NCBI RefSeq assembly: GCF_900114035.1
Contig: NZ_FORP01000017.1
Coordinates: forward strand, 62,001-126,000
DNA: 64,000 nucleotides
From: Amycolatopsis sacchari
GTDB taxonomy: Bacteria; Actinomycetota; Actinomycetes; Mycobacteriales; Pseudonocardiaceae
Direction of reading: 5' to 3'
The number at the start of each line of letters is the position of its first letter. The first letter of the stretch is position 1. A program made the position numbers and the translations under genes. The notes under the pieces were generated by a model that ran no database searches, was not told the DNA's origin, and saw only the letters and a program-made list of their open reading frames with translations. Of the stretch, positions 50,221 through 59,056 are shown in pieces.

Positions 50221-52670
50221 CAGTGGGCCCTCCTGGCGAGTTCGTTGGCGGTGTGCAGTACTTCGGCGAAAGCGGCGGGATCGGCCGCCTTCGGCGCCTG
50301 GACGCCGAAGGTGACCGTCTCCCCGGGCAGCACGGTCAGCAGTGCTTCGTCGCTGACAGCGCTTTCCGCGGCCTGGTCGGCCAGCAGGGTGAGGTCGAGC
50401 AGCAGCGTCTCCGCCGTGACCCACACCTCGTACCCGCCGGGCACGGGCCGCGGTTCGGCGCGGTAGCGGGCTTCCGGCAGGCGGAGTTCGAGGTCGGGCG
50501 CGAAGAACCAGGTGGCGCGTTTCGCGTCGGGGGTGTCCACGACGAGCAGTTCCGCGGCGGGTTCGTCGGGTTCGGCCAGCGGCAAGGGGACCTCGTGCCG
50601 TGCCATGCCGCGCGCGGGCACGTCCAGCGCCAGCGAGCTGCGTACGTGCTCGGTGCCGTCGAAGCCGATCCGCCGCAGCAGCGGCTCCGCCTGCCACGGC
50701 CGGTCCGTGTCGTTGACCGCCGTCAGCACGAGCCGGTCGCCGCGCCTGCCGATGGTCACGAGGCGGTCCGCGTAGCTGTCGCGCAACGCGTACCAGGCGG
50801 GCTTCAGCCGCTCGTCACCGTCCACAACGGACCACGAGATCACCGGCCAGCAGTCGTTGAGCTGCCACACGATCGTGCCCGCGCAGTCCGGGGCGAGCGA
50901 CCGGAAGTGCCGGATCCCGAGCCCGATCGCGCGTGCCTGGTTGAGCTGCGTGGCCCAGTGCCACGCCGGGAACGCCGCCGGCGGCGGGAAGTGCTCGGCG
51001 AGCCGGGCGGCCAGTTTCGCCGGGCCGTTCGCCGCCTTGTTGTGCGCGATCACGCCGGGGGAGTCCGGCGTGAGGTCACCGGACAACGCGCGGTGCAGCG
51101 TGGTGGCCGTGGGCGCGCCGCAGAAACCGAACTCCGACACGAACCTCGGCGTGTAGTCGAGGTAGCCGAGGTAGTCGCGCTGGTTCCACACGTCCCACAG
51201 GTGCGTGCAGCCGTGATCGGGGTCGTTCGGGTGGCGCTCGGCGGAGAACGACCACGGGCTGCTGGGGCAGTACGGCCGGGTGGGGTCCAGCTCCGCGACG
51301 ATCTTCGGCAGGACGTCGGTGTAGTAGCCCAGCCCCCACGTCCGGTCGCCGAGGCGCGGCTGCCAGCCCCAGTCGTGGTAGCCCCAGACGTTCTCGTTGC
51401 TGCCGTTCCACAGCACGAGGCTCGGGTGCGGTGCCAGCCGGGTCACCGCCTCCCGGGCCTCGGCCACGACCTCCCCGCGCAGCGGCTCCTCCTCGGGGTA
51501 CGCGGCGCAGGCGAACAGGAAGTCCTGCCACACCAGGATTCCCCGTTCGTCGGCGAGGTCGTAGAACTCGTCGCTCTCGTAGATCCCGCCGCCCCACACG
51601 CGCAGCAGGTTCACCCCGGCGTCGGTCGCCTGCGTGAACCGCCGTGCGTAGCGGTCCCGGCCGACGCGGTGCGGGAAGCAGTCGTCGGGGATCCAGTTGG
51701 CGCCCTTGGCGAACACTCGCTTGCCGTTGACGACGAACCGGAAGGCCGTGCCGTGCTCGTCCGCGCTCGTGTCCAGCTCCACCGACCGGAACCCGACCTG
51801 CCGCGACCACCGGTCCAGCTCCTCGCCCTCGGGCGTGGACAGGACGACTTCGAGCGGATAGCGGTGTTGTTCCCCGTAGCCGCGGGGCCACCACAGCCGG
51901 GGTTCAGGCACGTCCACGGTGACCACAGTGGACTCTTCGGACGTGGTCGTGGCCACCTCCTGCCCTGCCAGCGACACCCGCACCTCGACAGGTGCGTCGT
52001 CCTCCCGCTGCAGGGCGATGTGCACCTCGGCGTGCCCGGTGTTCCCGTCGACCGTGACGAGCGGGCGGACCGAAGCCAGCCGCGCCCGCCGCCACTGTTC
52101 GAGCGCGATCGGGCGCCAGATGCCCGCCGTGACGAGCACCGGACCCCAGTCCCAGCCGAAGTTGCAGGCCATCTTGCGCACGAGGTTGAACGGGTGGTCG
52201 TTGGTGTGCGGCAGGTCGCCGTAGTGCTCCCGCTGCGCCTCGGCGTGGTCGAGCGCGCTGGTGAAGGTGATCGCGAGCCGGTTGGTGCCCGGGGTGAGCA
52301 GGTGCGTGACGTCGAAGCGGTACCCGCGGTGCATGTTGGCGGTGGTCCCGATCTCGGTGCCGTTGAGCTCCAGCCGGGCGACCGTGTCCAGCCCGCCGCA
52401 CACCAGGTCCACAATGGACGCGTCCGGGGTGTGCTCGAACTCGGTCTCGTACCGCCAGTCCACGCGGCCGATCCACGCCAGCCGCGCTTCGTTCTCGTCG
52501 AGGTACGGGTCGGGGACCAGGCCGGCGGCCAGCAGGTCGGTGTGGACGCAGCCGGGCACGCTCGCGCGCACCGGTGCCGCGCCGACCGGAGCGGGCACTT
52601 CGCCGGAACCCGAACCGCCGACGGGGCGGAGGAGCCAGCCGTCGTGGAGCGTGCGGCGCCGCAGAGTCAT
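50220..52670 (-). CDS. GH2 beta-mannosidase-like enzyme
   Basis: 816 residues, within the usual range for bacterial GH2 beta-mannosidases. Acid/base Glu in VLWNGSNEN (about 424) and nucleophile Glu in RFVSEFGF (about 511). The W-rich HNDHPFNLVRKMACNFGWDWGP region is characteristic of the beta-mannosidase branch. No signal peptide; cytoplasmic. The start at 52670 lies about eight bases after a -10 (TACACA, minus strand, plus 52683-52678), so the mRNA is probably leaderless. It is under the LacI operator at 52690. Confidence 0.92.
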   Translation of the reverse strand: MTLRRRTLHDGWLLRPVGGSGSGEVPAPVGAAPVRASVPGCVHTDLLAAGLVPDPYLDENEARLAWIGRVDWRYETEFEHTPDASIVDLVCGGLDTVARLELNGTEIGTTANMHRGYRFDVTHLLTPGTNRLAITFTSALDHAEAQREHYGDLPHTNDHPFNLVRKMACNFGWDWGPVLVTAGIWRPIALEQWRRARLASVRPLVTVDGNTGHAEVHIALQREDDAPVEVRVSLAGQEVATTTSEESTVVTVDVPEPRLWWPRGYGEQHRYPLEVVLSTPEGEELDRWSRQVGFRSVELDTSADEHGTAFRFVVNGKRVFAKGANWIPDDCFPHRVGRDRYARRFTQATDAGVNLLRVWGGGIYESDEFYDLADERGILVWQDFLFACAAYPEEEPLRGEVVAEAREAVTRLAPHPSLVLWNGSNENVWGYHDWGWQPRLGDRTWGLGYYTDVLPKIVAELDPTRPYCPSSPWSFSAERHPNDPDHGCTHLWDVWNQRDYLGYLDYTPRFVSEFGFCGAPTATTLHRALSGDLTPDSPGVIAHNKAANGPAKLAARLAEHFPPPAAFPAWHWATQLNQARAIGLGIRHFRSLAPDCAGTIVWQLNDCWPVISWSVVDGDERLKPAWYALRDSYADRLVTIGRRGDRLVLTAVNDTDRPWQAEPLLRRIGFDGTEHVRSSLALDVPARGMARHEVPLPLAEPDEPAAELLVVDTPDAKRATWFFAPDLELRLPEARYRAEPRPVPGGYEVWVTAETLLLDLTLLADQAAESAVSDEALLTVLPGETVTFGVQAPKAADPAAFAEVLHTANELARRAH

Positions 52671-52677
52671 GCGTTCG

Positions 52678-52708
52678 TGTGTACTGAGGTTAACCGGTTA
52701 AGTCAATG
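52678..52708 (-). promoter_or_regulatory. GH2/GH1 promoter with LacI operator
   Basis: Reading leftward, TTGACT (plus 52708-52703), 17 bp and TACACA (plus 52683-52678) make a good promoter. Between them lies the perfect palindrome TTAACCGGTTAA (52690-52701). A repressor there would block RNA polymerase directly. The same operator core recurs before the SBP gene at 53778. Confidence 0.7.
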
Positions 52709-52762
52709 CCGCTGATCGGCTACTGTTTTCCCGGGGAAGGTTCCACGAACGACAGAGGTGGC

Positions 52763-53773
52763 ATGAAGCGCCCGACGATAGCCGACATCGCCAAGGCGGC
52801 CGGGGTGTCCAAGGGGGCGGTGTCCTACGCCCTCAACGGCAGGCCCGGCGTGGCCGAGTCCACCCGCGCCAGGATCCTGGAGATCGCGCAGAGCCTGGGC
52901 TGGGCGCCCAGCAGTGCCGCGAGGGCGTTGTCCGACGGCCGGGCCGGCGCGCTGGGCCTCGTGATCGACCGGCCGGCCCGGGTGCTGGCCGCCGAGCCGT
53001 ACTTCATGCACCTGCTCGCGGGCATCGAGGCCGCGCTCACCGGCAGCCCCTTCGCCCTGTTGCTGCAGGTCACCGACAACGCGTCGGCCGAGCTGGCCAC
53101 CTACCGCCGGTGGTGGGCCGAGCGCAGGGTCGACGGCGTGCTGCTGGTGGACCTGCGGGTGGACGACCCCCGCGTGCCGCTGCTGGCCGAGATGGGGCTG
53201 CCCGCCGTCGTGCTGGGCGGGCCGGACGGCGTGGGCGGGCTGCCGTGCGTGTGGACCGACGACGGGGTGGCGATGACCGAGGTGCTGCGGTACCTGGCCG
53301 CGCTCGGGCACCGGCGGGTCGTGCGCGTGGCCGGGCCGCCGGAGTTCGTGCACACCCGGACCCGCACCAACGCGTTCGAGGCCGAAGCGGTGGCGCTCGG
53401 CCTCGACGCCACCACCGTGCACGCCGACTACTCCGACGAGGGCGCCGCCGTGGTGGTGCGGCGGATCCTGACGGCGGGGGACGCGCCGACGGCGATGGTG
53501 TTCGACAACGACGTCATGGCGGTCGCGGCACTGGGCGTGGCGCAGGAGCTCGGGCTGCCCGTGCCGGAGCGGTTGTCGCTGATCGCGTGGGACGACTCCA
53601 CGCTGTGCCGTCTGGTGCGCCCGGCGCTGACCGCGGTCCGCAGGCCGATCTACGAGCGGGGCACGGACGCGGTGCGGCTGCTGCTCGCGGCGATCGCCGG
53701 TGAGCGGCCCGCGGACGTCCGGACGGAGCAACCGGTGCTGGTCGCGAGGGCAAGCACCGGCCGCAGGCATTGA
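52763..53773 (+). CDS. LacI-family repressor of the beta-mannoside locus
   Basis: 336 residues from ATG 52763 (AGAGGTGG upstream; in-frame sequence from 52706 lacks a site). HTH at about 3-50 (TIADIAKAAGVSKGAVSYALNGRPGVAESTRARI), with the hinge helix residues SSAARALS. The periplasmic-binding-like effector domain follows. It is divergent from GH2/GH1 and upstream of the ABC importer. Matching operators on both sides make it their likely regulator. Confidence 0.92.
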   Translation: MKRPTIADIAKAAGVSKGAVSYALNGRPGVAESTRARILEIAQSLGWAPSSAARALSDGRAGALGLVIDRPARVLAAEPYFMHLLAGIEAALTGSPFALLLQVTDNASAELATYRRWWAERRVDGVLLVDLRVDDPRVPLLAEMGLPAVVLGGPDGVGGLPCVWTDDGVAMTEVLRYLAALGHRRVVRVAGPPEFVHTRTRTNAFEAEAVALGLDATTVHADYSDEGAAVVVRRILTAGDAPTAMVFDNDVMAVAALGVAQELGLPVPERLSLIAWDDSTLCRLVRPALTAVRRPIYERGTDAVRLLLAAIAGERPADVRTEQPVLVARASTGRRH

Positions 53774-53798
53774 CAACTTAACCGGTTCATTGCAAGGT
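53770..53798 (+). promoter_or_regulatory. ABC-importer promoter with LacI operator
   Basis: TTGACA (53770-53775), 17 bp and CAAGGT (53793-53798) form a promoter. TTAACCGGTTCA (53778-53789), matching the 52690 palindrome in 11 of 12 positions, sits in the spacer. The -35 overlaps the LacI stop codon, so the importer can be expressed separately from the LacI gene. Confidence 0.65.
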
Positions 53799-53838
53799 GT
53801 GGCACGCGTCACCACACCCCATCGCACCGGGAGCGAAC

Positions 53839-55143
53839 GTGAGGTCATCGAAGACCGCGGCCGTGCTGGCCGTCCTGTTGCTCGCACTGGGTATCACCGC
53901 CTGTGGTTCCGGTTCGTCGTCCTCGGACGGCAAGACCCTGACCTACTGGGCGAGCAACCAGGCGGGCAGCCTCGAGGAGGACCGGCAGATCCTCCAGCCG
54001 GAGCTCGACAAGTTCGAGCAGCAGACCGGTATCCACGTGAACCTGGAGGTCATCGCCTGGCCCGACCTGCTGAACCGCATCCTCACGGCGACCACGAGCG
54101 GCTCCGGCCCGGACGTGCTCAACATCGGCAACACGTGGTCGGCCTCCCTGCAGGCCACCGGCGCGCTGCAGCCGTTCGACGACGCCACCTTCGCGAAGGT
54201 CGGCGGCCGCGAGAAGTTCCTCGCCACCAGCATGGCGGCGACGGGCGCCGCGGGTCAGCCGCCGGCGGCCGTGCCGCTGTACGGCCTGGCGTACGGGCTG
54301 TTCTACAACAAGAAGAAGTTCGCCGACGCGGGGCTGCAGCCGCCCACGACGTGGCAGGAGCTCGTGGACGACGCGAAGCGGCTCACCGACGCCGGCAAGG
54401 GCCAGTGGGGCATGGGCATCGAGGGCGCCAGCTACACCGAGGGCGCGCACTTCGCGTTCATGTTCGGCAGGCAGCACGGCGCCCAGCTGTTCCAGGGCGA
54501 CGAGCCCGGTTTCGACTCGCCCCAGATGGTGGCGGGCATCAAGCAGTACGTGGACCTGCTCTCCAGCGGGGTGGTCAACCCCAGCGACGCCGAGCACCAG
54601 AACAACACCGAGCTGATGCGTGACTTCGCGAGCGGCAAGACCGCGATGATCATGTTCCAGAACAACGCGGTCCAGCCGCTCAAGACCAACGGGATGGACG
54701 AGAGCCAGTACGGCGTCGTGCCGATCCCGGTCGTGGACCCGCTGCCGCCGGGCGGGGCGAAGGTCTCCAGCCACGTCGCCGGCATCAACATCGCCGCCTT
54801 CGCCGGCAGCAAGAACCTCGACGGGGCGCTGAAGTTCATCAACTTCATGACCGGCATCGACGAGCAGAAGGTGCTGAACGGCAAGCTCGGTTCGCTGCCC
54901 GTCGTGAGCGCCGCCTACCAGGACCCGCAGTTCCAGACGCCGCTCATCGGCACGTTCCGGCAGGTGCTGGCGAACGCGGCGGAGTCGATGCCGATGATCC
55001 CCAAGGAGTCGCAGTTCGAGACGCTCATCGGCACCGCCGTCAAGGAGCTGATGGCGTCGGCCGCGAGCGGCACCAGGGTCGACGACGCCGCCGTCAAGGC
55101 CAAGCTGACCGCCGCCAACCAGCAGATGAAGAGCGGCGGATGA
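53839..55143 (+). CDS. ABC sugar importer, solute-binding lipoprotein
   Basis: 434 residues from GTG 53839 (GGGAG upstream). Lipoprotein signal peptide with lipobox GITAC (Cys22). Mature family-1 SBP features: KTLTYWASNQAGSLEEDRQI, VLNIGNTWSASLQATGALQPF and PIPVVDPLPPGGAKVSSHVAGINIAAFAGSK. It is anchored outside the membrane and captures an oligosaccharide for the two permeases that follow; by context this is a beta-mannoside or beta-glucoside. Confidence 0.92.
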   Translation: MRSSKTAAVLAVLLLALGITACGSGSSSSDGKTLTYWASNQAGSLEEDRQILQPELDKFEQQTGIHVNLEVIAWPDLLNRILTATTSGSGPDVLNIGNTWSASLQATGALQPFDDATFAKVGGREKFLATSMAATGAAGQPPAAVPLYGLAYGLFYNKKKFADAGLQPPTTWQELVDDAKRLTDAGKGQWGMGIEGASYTEGAHFAFMFGRQHGAQLFQGDEPGFDSPQMVAGIKQYVDLLSSGVVNPSDAEHQNNTELMRDFASGKTAMIMFQNNAVQPLKTNGMDESQYGVVPIPVVDPLPPGGAKVSSHVAGINIAAFAGSKNLDGALKFINFMTGIDEQKVLNGKLGSLPVVSAAYQDPQFQTPLIGTFRQVLANAAESMPMIPKESQFETLIGTAVKELMASAASGTRVDDAAVKAKLTAANQQMKSGG

Positions 55144-56108
55144 GCCTCGACGCACCCGTGCGGCCGGCGTCCTCCGCCCGGCCGCACGGGGACCGCCGGC
55201 GCCGGCCCGTTTCGCGGCGCTGGCTGCCCTACGCACTGCTGCTGCCCGCGTTGGTCGCCGAACTGGCGGTGCACGTCATCCCCATGCTCGTCGGCGTGTG
55301 GATGAGCCTGCAGCAGATCAACCAGTTCACGCTGCGGAACTGGACGAAGTCGCCGTTCGTCGGGCTGCACAACTTCGCGCTCGCCGCGGACCTCGCCTCA
55401 CCGGCCGGGACCGAGCTGCTGCGCTCGTTCGGGGTCACGCTCGCGTACTCGGTGATCGTGGTCGCGGTGTGCTGGCTGCTCGGCCTGGCGGGTGCGGTGG
55501 CGCTGCAGAAACCGTTCCCCGGCAGGGGAGTGCTGCGCACGCTGTTCCTCGTGCCGTTCGCGTTACCGGTGTTCGCCGCGGTCATCACGTGGCGGTTCAT
55601 GCTGCAGCGCGACACCGGGCTGGTGAACACGGTGCTGGTGGACTGGCTCGGCCTGACCGACGAGCGGCCGTTCTGGCTCGTGGGCGGGAACAGCTTCATC
55701 AGCCTCGTGGTGGTGACGGTGTGGCGGCTGTGGCCGTACGCGTTCCTGACCATCACCGCGGGGCTGCAGAGCATCCCGAACGAGCTGTACGAGGTGGCCG
55801 AAGTGGACGGTGCCGGGCCGTGGCAGCAGCTGCGCCGGGTGACGCTGCCCATGCTGCGCCCGGTCAACCGGGTGCTGCTGCTCGTGTTGTTCCTGTGGAG
55901 TTTCAACGACTTCACGGTGCCGTACACGTTGTTCGGCGCGGTCGCGCCCGCCGGGGGCGACATCCTCGCCGTGCACATCTACCAGTCCTCGTTCGTCACC
56001 TGGAACTTCGGCCTCGGTTCCGCGATGTCGGTGCTGGTGCTGCTGTTCCTGCTGCTGGTCTCCGGGGTGTACATGCTGGTGTCGGGACGGAGGCGGGGCG
56101 ATGCGTGA
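55140..56108 (+). CDS. ABC sugar importer permease, MalF-like
   Basis: 322 residues, ATG overlapping the SBP stop (ATGA). Six or so membrane segments; the EAA loop EVAEVDGAGPWQQLRRVTLPML near 218-239 contacts the ATPase. It overlaps the next permease by eight bases. Confidence 0.93.
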   Translation: MSLDAPVRPASSARPHGDRRRRPVSRRWLPYALLLPALVAELAVHVIPMLVGVWMSLQQINQFTLRNWTKSPFVGLHNFALAADLASPAGTELLRSFGVTLAYSVIVVAVCWLLGLAGAVALQKPFPGRGVLRTLFLVPFALPVFAAVITWRFMLQRDTGLVNTVLVDWLGLTDERPFWLVGGNSFISLVVVTVWRLWPYAFLTITAGLQSIPNELYEVAEVDGAGPWQQLRRVTLPMLRPVNRVLLLVLFLWSFNDFTVPYTLFGAVAPAGGDILAVHIYQSSFVTWNFGLGSAMSVLVLLFLLLVSGVYMLVSGRRRGDA

Positions 56109-56943
56109 GGCGACCAGCTCGAAGGCTGTCCGCGTCGTTGTCGTCGTGGCCCTCACGGTGTTCGTGGCGGTGCCGCTGTACGTGATGCTCGTGTCGTCGC
56201 TGAAGCCGCTGCGGGACGTGCAGGGGCCGTTCACGGTGATCCCGTCGACGTTCACGCTGCAGCCGTTCGTGGACATGTGGCGGACGGTGCCGCTGGCGCA
56301 GTACTTCGTGAACAGCGTGTGGATCTCGCTGGGCGCGAGCGTGCTGTCGGTGCTGATCGCGATACTGGCGGCGTACGGGCTGAGCCGGTACCGGTTCCGC
56401 GGGCGGGCGCCGTTCCTCGGGATGGCGCTGTCGACCCAGATGCTGCCCGGGATCCTGTTCCTGCTGCCGCTGTTCCTGATCTACGTCAACCTCGACCGCG
56501 CGAGCGGGACGTCGTTGTTCGGCAGCCGCTTCGGGCTCATCCTGACGTACCTGACGTTCTCGCTGCCGTTCGCGATCTGGCTGCTGGTCGGGTACTTCGA
56601 CTCGATCCCGCGCGAGCTCGACGAGGCGGCGCTGGTCGACGGCGCGACGCCGATCGGCGCGCTGGTGCGGGTCGTGCTGCCCGCGGCGCTGCCGGGTGTC
56701 GCGGCGGTGACGATCTACGCGTTCATGACGGCGTGGACGGAGGTGCTGTTCGCGTCGGTGCTGACGAACACGGACACCAGGACGCTCGCCGTGGGCCTGC
56801 GCGCGTACGCCACGGAGGCGAACGTGTACTGGAACCAGGTCATGGCGGCGTCACTCGTCGTGAGCATCCCCGTCGTGGTGGGCTTCCTGTTGCTGCAGAA
56901 GGCACTTGTGCGGGGGCTGACCGCGGGGGCCGTCAAGGCCTGA
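56101..56943 (+). CDS. ABC sugar importer permease, MalG-like
   Basis: 280 residues, six membrane segments, EAA loop DEAALVDGATPIGALVRVVLPAALPG near 175-200. It completes the importer. There is no ATPase gene in this cluster, so a shared MsiK-type ATPase encoded elsewhere should energise it, as is usual in actinobacteria. Confidence 0.93.
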   Translation: MREATSSKAVRVVVVVALTVFVAVPLYVMLVSSLKPLRDVQGPFTVIPSTFTLQPFVDMWRTVPLAQYFVNSVWISLGASVLSVLIAILAAYGLSRYRFRGRAPFLGMALSTQMLPGILFLLPLFLIYVNLDRASGTSLFGSRFGLILTYLTFSLPFAIWLLVGYFDSIPRELDEAALVDGATPIGALVRVVLPAALPGVAAVTIYAFMTAWTEVLFASVLTNTDTRTLAVGLRAYATEANVYWNQVMAASLVVSIPVVVGFLLLQKALVRGLTAGAVKA

Positions 56944-57032
56944 GCGTCAGGAAGCCGTCAAGACCCGGCCGGCGGCGCACGGATTCCGGCAAGAAGGGTT
57001 CCGGCGCGGGAAACCCGAAGTGCACTGACCGC

Positions 57033-57467
57033 ATGCGGTGGAGGTTGCCCGGCGGTTCCGGGTTCCCGGTGGGGTTCGTGCTGGTGGTCGTCGTGGCGAC
57101 GGCGTCGGTCGCGGCGGGCGCCACGCGGCACCCCCTGGAGTCGCTGGTCGCGCTCGCCGTGGCGGCCGGGGTGGTGGCGGCGGTGGCGGACCCGGCCCCG
57201 GCGTTCGGCACCGCTGTGTTCGGCTGGTACGTGTACGACGGGTTCGTGCTCGGCAGGCGCGGTGAGCTGGTGTTCACGCCGGACTCGGCCACGGCCGCGG
57301 TGGTGCTCGCCTCGGCCGTGGCCGCCGTCGTGGGCTGGGGACTGGTGCGGGAGGTGGTCGCCGGTTCTACGCCGCCGCTCAATCCGCCCGTCACCGGCGC
57401 TTCGGCGGGGCGCAACGTCCCGGATCTACCGTTTGCGCGCCTTTCTCCCGAACCCCCGAAAAGGTGA
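57033..57467 (+). CDS. Small three-segment membrane protein
   Basis: 144 residues from ATG 57033; no clear ribosome site. Three hydrophobic stretches (VGFVLVVVVATASVAAG; LVALAVAAGVVAAVAD; AAVVLASAVAAVVGWGLVREVV) separate a conserved-looking central loop (FGWYVYDGFVLGRRGELVF). It has the layout of a short sensor-like membrane domain but no recognised family. It follows the sugar permease by 89 bp. Confidence 0.6.
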   Translation: MRWRLPGGSGFPVGFVLVVVVATASVAAGATRHPLESLVALAVAAGVVAAVADPAPAFGTAVFGWYVYDGFVLGRRGELVFTPDSATAAVVLASAVAAVVGWGLVREVVAGSTPPLNPPVTGASAGRNVPDLPFARLSPEPPKR

Positions 57468-57470
57468 CGC

Positions 57471-59006
57471 ATGTCCGAACCCTCCACCACCCGCCGTCAA
57501 GTCCTCCTCGCCGGGACCGCCGCGCTCGGCGCGGTCGCCGTCTCCGGCTGGGGCACCGCCTCCGCGAGCCCGGTCCGCGACCCCTTCACCCTCGGCGTCG
57601 CGTCCGGCGACCCCTGGCCCGACGGCGTGGTGCTGTGGACGCGGCTCGCGCCGGACCCGCTCGCGCCGGACGGCCTCGGCGGGATGCCGCGCCGCGTGGT
57701 GCCGGTGGAGTGGCAGATCGCGGCGGACGAGCGGTTCCGGCACGTGGTACGCGCGGGTGTCGAGTTCGCGCGGCCGGAGTCCGCGCACTCGGTGCACGCC
57801 GAGGTGTCCGGCCTACGCCCCGGTGCCGAGTACTTCTACCGGTTCCGCGTGGGCAACCAGCTCAGCCCGGTGGGCCGCACGAAGACCGCGCCGCGGCCGG
57901 GCGCGCGGCTGGACAGGTTCGCCTTCGCGTTCGCCAGCTGCCAGAACTACCCCGAGGGCTTCTACACCGCGCACCGGCACCTGGCGGACGAGGACCTCGA
58001 CCTCGTCGCGTTCCTCGGCGACTACATCTACGAGGGCTCGGCGCAGGGCTCGATCGGCCGCGGGCACTCCCCGGCGGCCGAGACGTTCACCCTCGCCGAC
58101 TACCGCGTGCGGCTGGCGCAGTACAAGAGCGACGCCGACCTGCGGGCGGCGCACGCGGCCTTCCCGTGGGCCGTGGTGTTCGACGACCACGAGGTCGAGA
58201 ACAACTGGGCGGGTGACCACTCGCAGCCCGACACCGAACCCGACCAGGACCCGGTGGTGTTCCGGCAGCGGCGGGCGCAGGCGTTCCAGGCGTACTACGA
58301 GCACATGCCGCTGCGGCGCGCGCAGCGCCCGTCCGGCCCGGACATCCGCATCCACCGGCGCCTGACGTTCGGCGACCTCGCGGACTTCCACCTGCTCGAC
58401 ACCCGGCAGTACCGCGACGTGCAGGTGGCGGGCGACGCGCGGCTCGACCCGTCGCGCACGATCCTGGGCGCACCGCAGAAGGAGTGGCTGCTGCGCAACC
58501 TCGCGGGCCGGACCGCGCGCTGGAACGTGCTGGCGCAGCAGGTGTTCTTCTCCCAGCGGGACTTCACCGCGGGCGACGCCGACTCGTTCAGCGACGACGC
58601 GTGGGACGACTACTACGTCGAGCGCAACCTGGTGCGCGACCACCTGGCGCGGGCGAGCAACCCCGTGGTCATCACCGGCGACGTGCACGCCAGCTACGTC
58701 GCGGACGTGAAAGCCGACTTCGAGGACCCCGCGTCGGCCACCGTCGCGACGGAACTGGTCGGCACCTCGATCACCTCCGGCGGCGACGGCACCGACCAGA
58801 ACTCCGGCGACGCGGTGCAGCTGCGGGAGAACCCGCACATCAAGTTCATCAACCGCAAGCGCGGGTACGTCCGCAACGTCCTCACGCGCGACTCGTGGAC
58901 CGCGGACTTCCGGATCGTCGACTACGTCAGCCGCCCCGGCGCCCCGATCACCGACCGCGCGCGGTTCGTGATCGAGGCCGGGCGGGCAGGCGCACAGCAG
59001 GCCTGA
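57471..59006 (+). CDS. phoD: PhoD-family alkaline phosphatase/phosphodiesterase, Tat-exported
   Basis: 511 residues. A Tat leader (TTRRQVLLAGTAALGAVAVSG, about 6-26) precedes a PhoD N-domain (FTLGVASGDPWPDGVVLWTRLAP). The metallophosphoesterase core follows: FASCQNY near 160, AFLGDYIYEG near 180, VFDDHEVENNW near 235 and ITGDVHASYVAD near 402. It releases phosphate from phosphodiesters outside the membrane, using Ca and Fe in the family. It starts three bases after the small membrane protein gene and ends in a strong terminator. Confidence 0.92.
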   Translation: MSEPSTTRRQVLLAGTAALGAVAVSGWGTASASPVRDPFTLGVASGDPWPDGVVLWTRLAPDPLAPDGLGGMPRRVVPVEWQIAADERFRHVVRAGVEFARPESAHSVHAEVSGLRPGAEYFYRFRVGNQLSPVGRTKTAPRPGARLDRFAFAFASCQNYPEGFYTAHRHLADEDLDLVAFLGDYIYEGSAQGSIGRGHSPAAETFTLADYRVRLAQYKSDADLRAAHAAFPWAVVFDDHEVENNWAGDHSQPDTEPDQDPVVFRQRRAQAFQAYYEHMPLRRAQRPSGPDIRIHRRLTFGDLADFHLLDTRQYRDVQVAGDARLDPSRTILGAPQKEWLLRNLAGRTARWNVLAQQVFFSQRDFTAGDADSFSDDAWDDYYVERNLVRDHLARASNPVVITGDVHASYVADVKADFEDPASATVATELVGTSITSGGDGTDQNSGDAVQLRENPHIKFINRKRGYVRNVLTRDSWTADFRIVDYVSRPGAPITDRARFVIEAGRAGAQQA

Positions 59007-59013
59007 CCGGACG

Positions 59014-59052
59014 CGGCCGTGAGGGGGCACCGCCGGCGCCCCCTCACGGCCG
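59014..59052. terminator. Strong bidirectional hairpin
   Basis: A perfect 15-bp stem (CGGCCGTGAGGGGGC at 59014-59028, complement at 59038-59052) with a 9-nt loop lies between the convergent PhoD and alpha-1,3-glucanase-like genes. No T-run. Confidence 0.85.
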
Positions 59053-59056
59053 GTCG

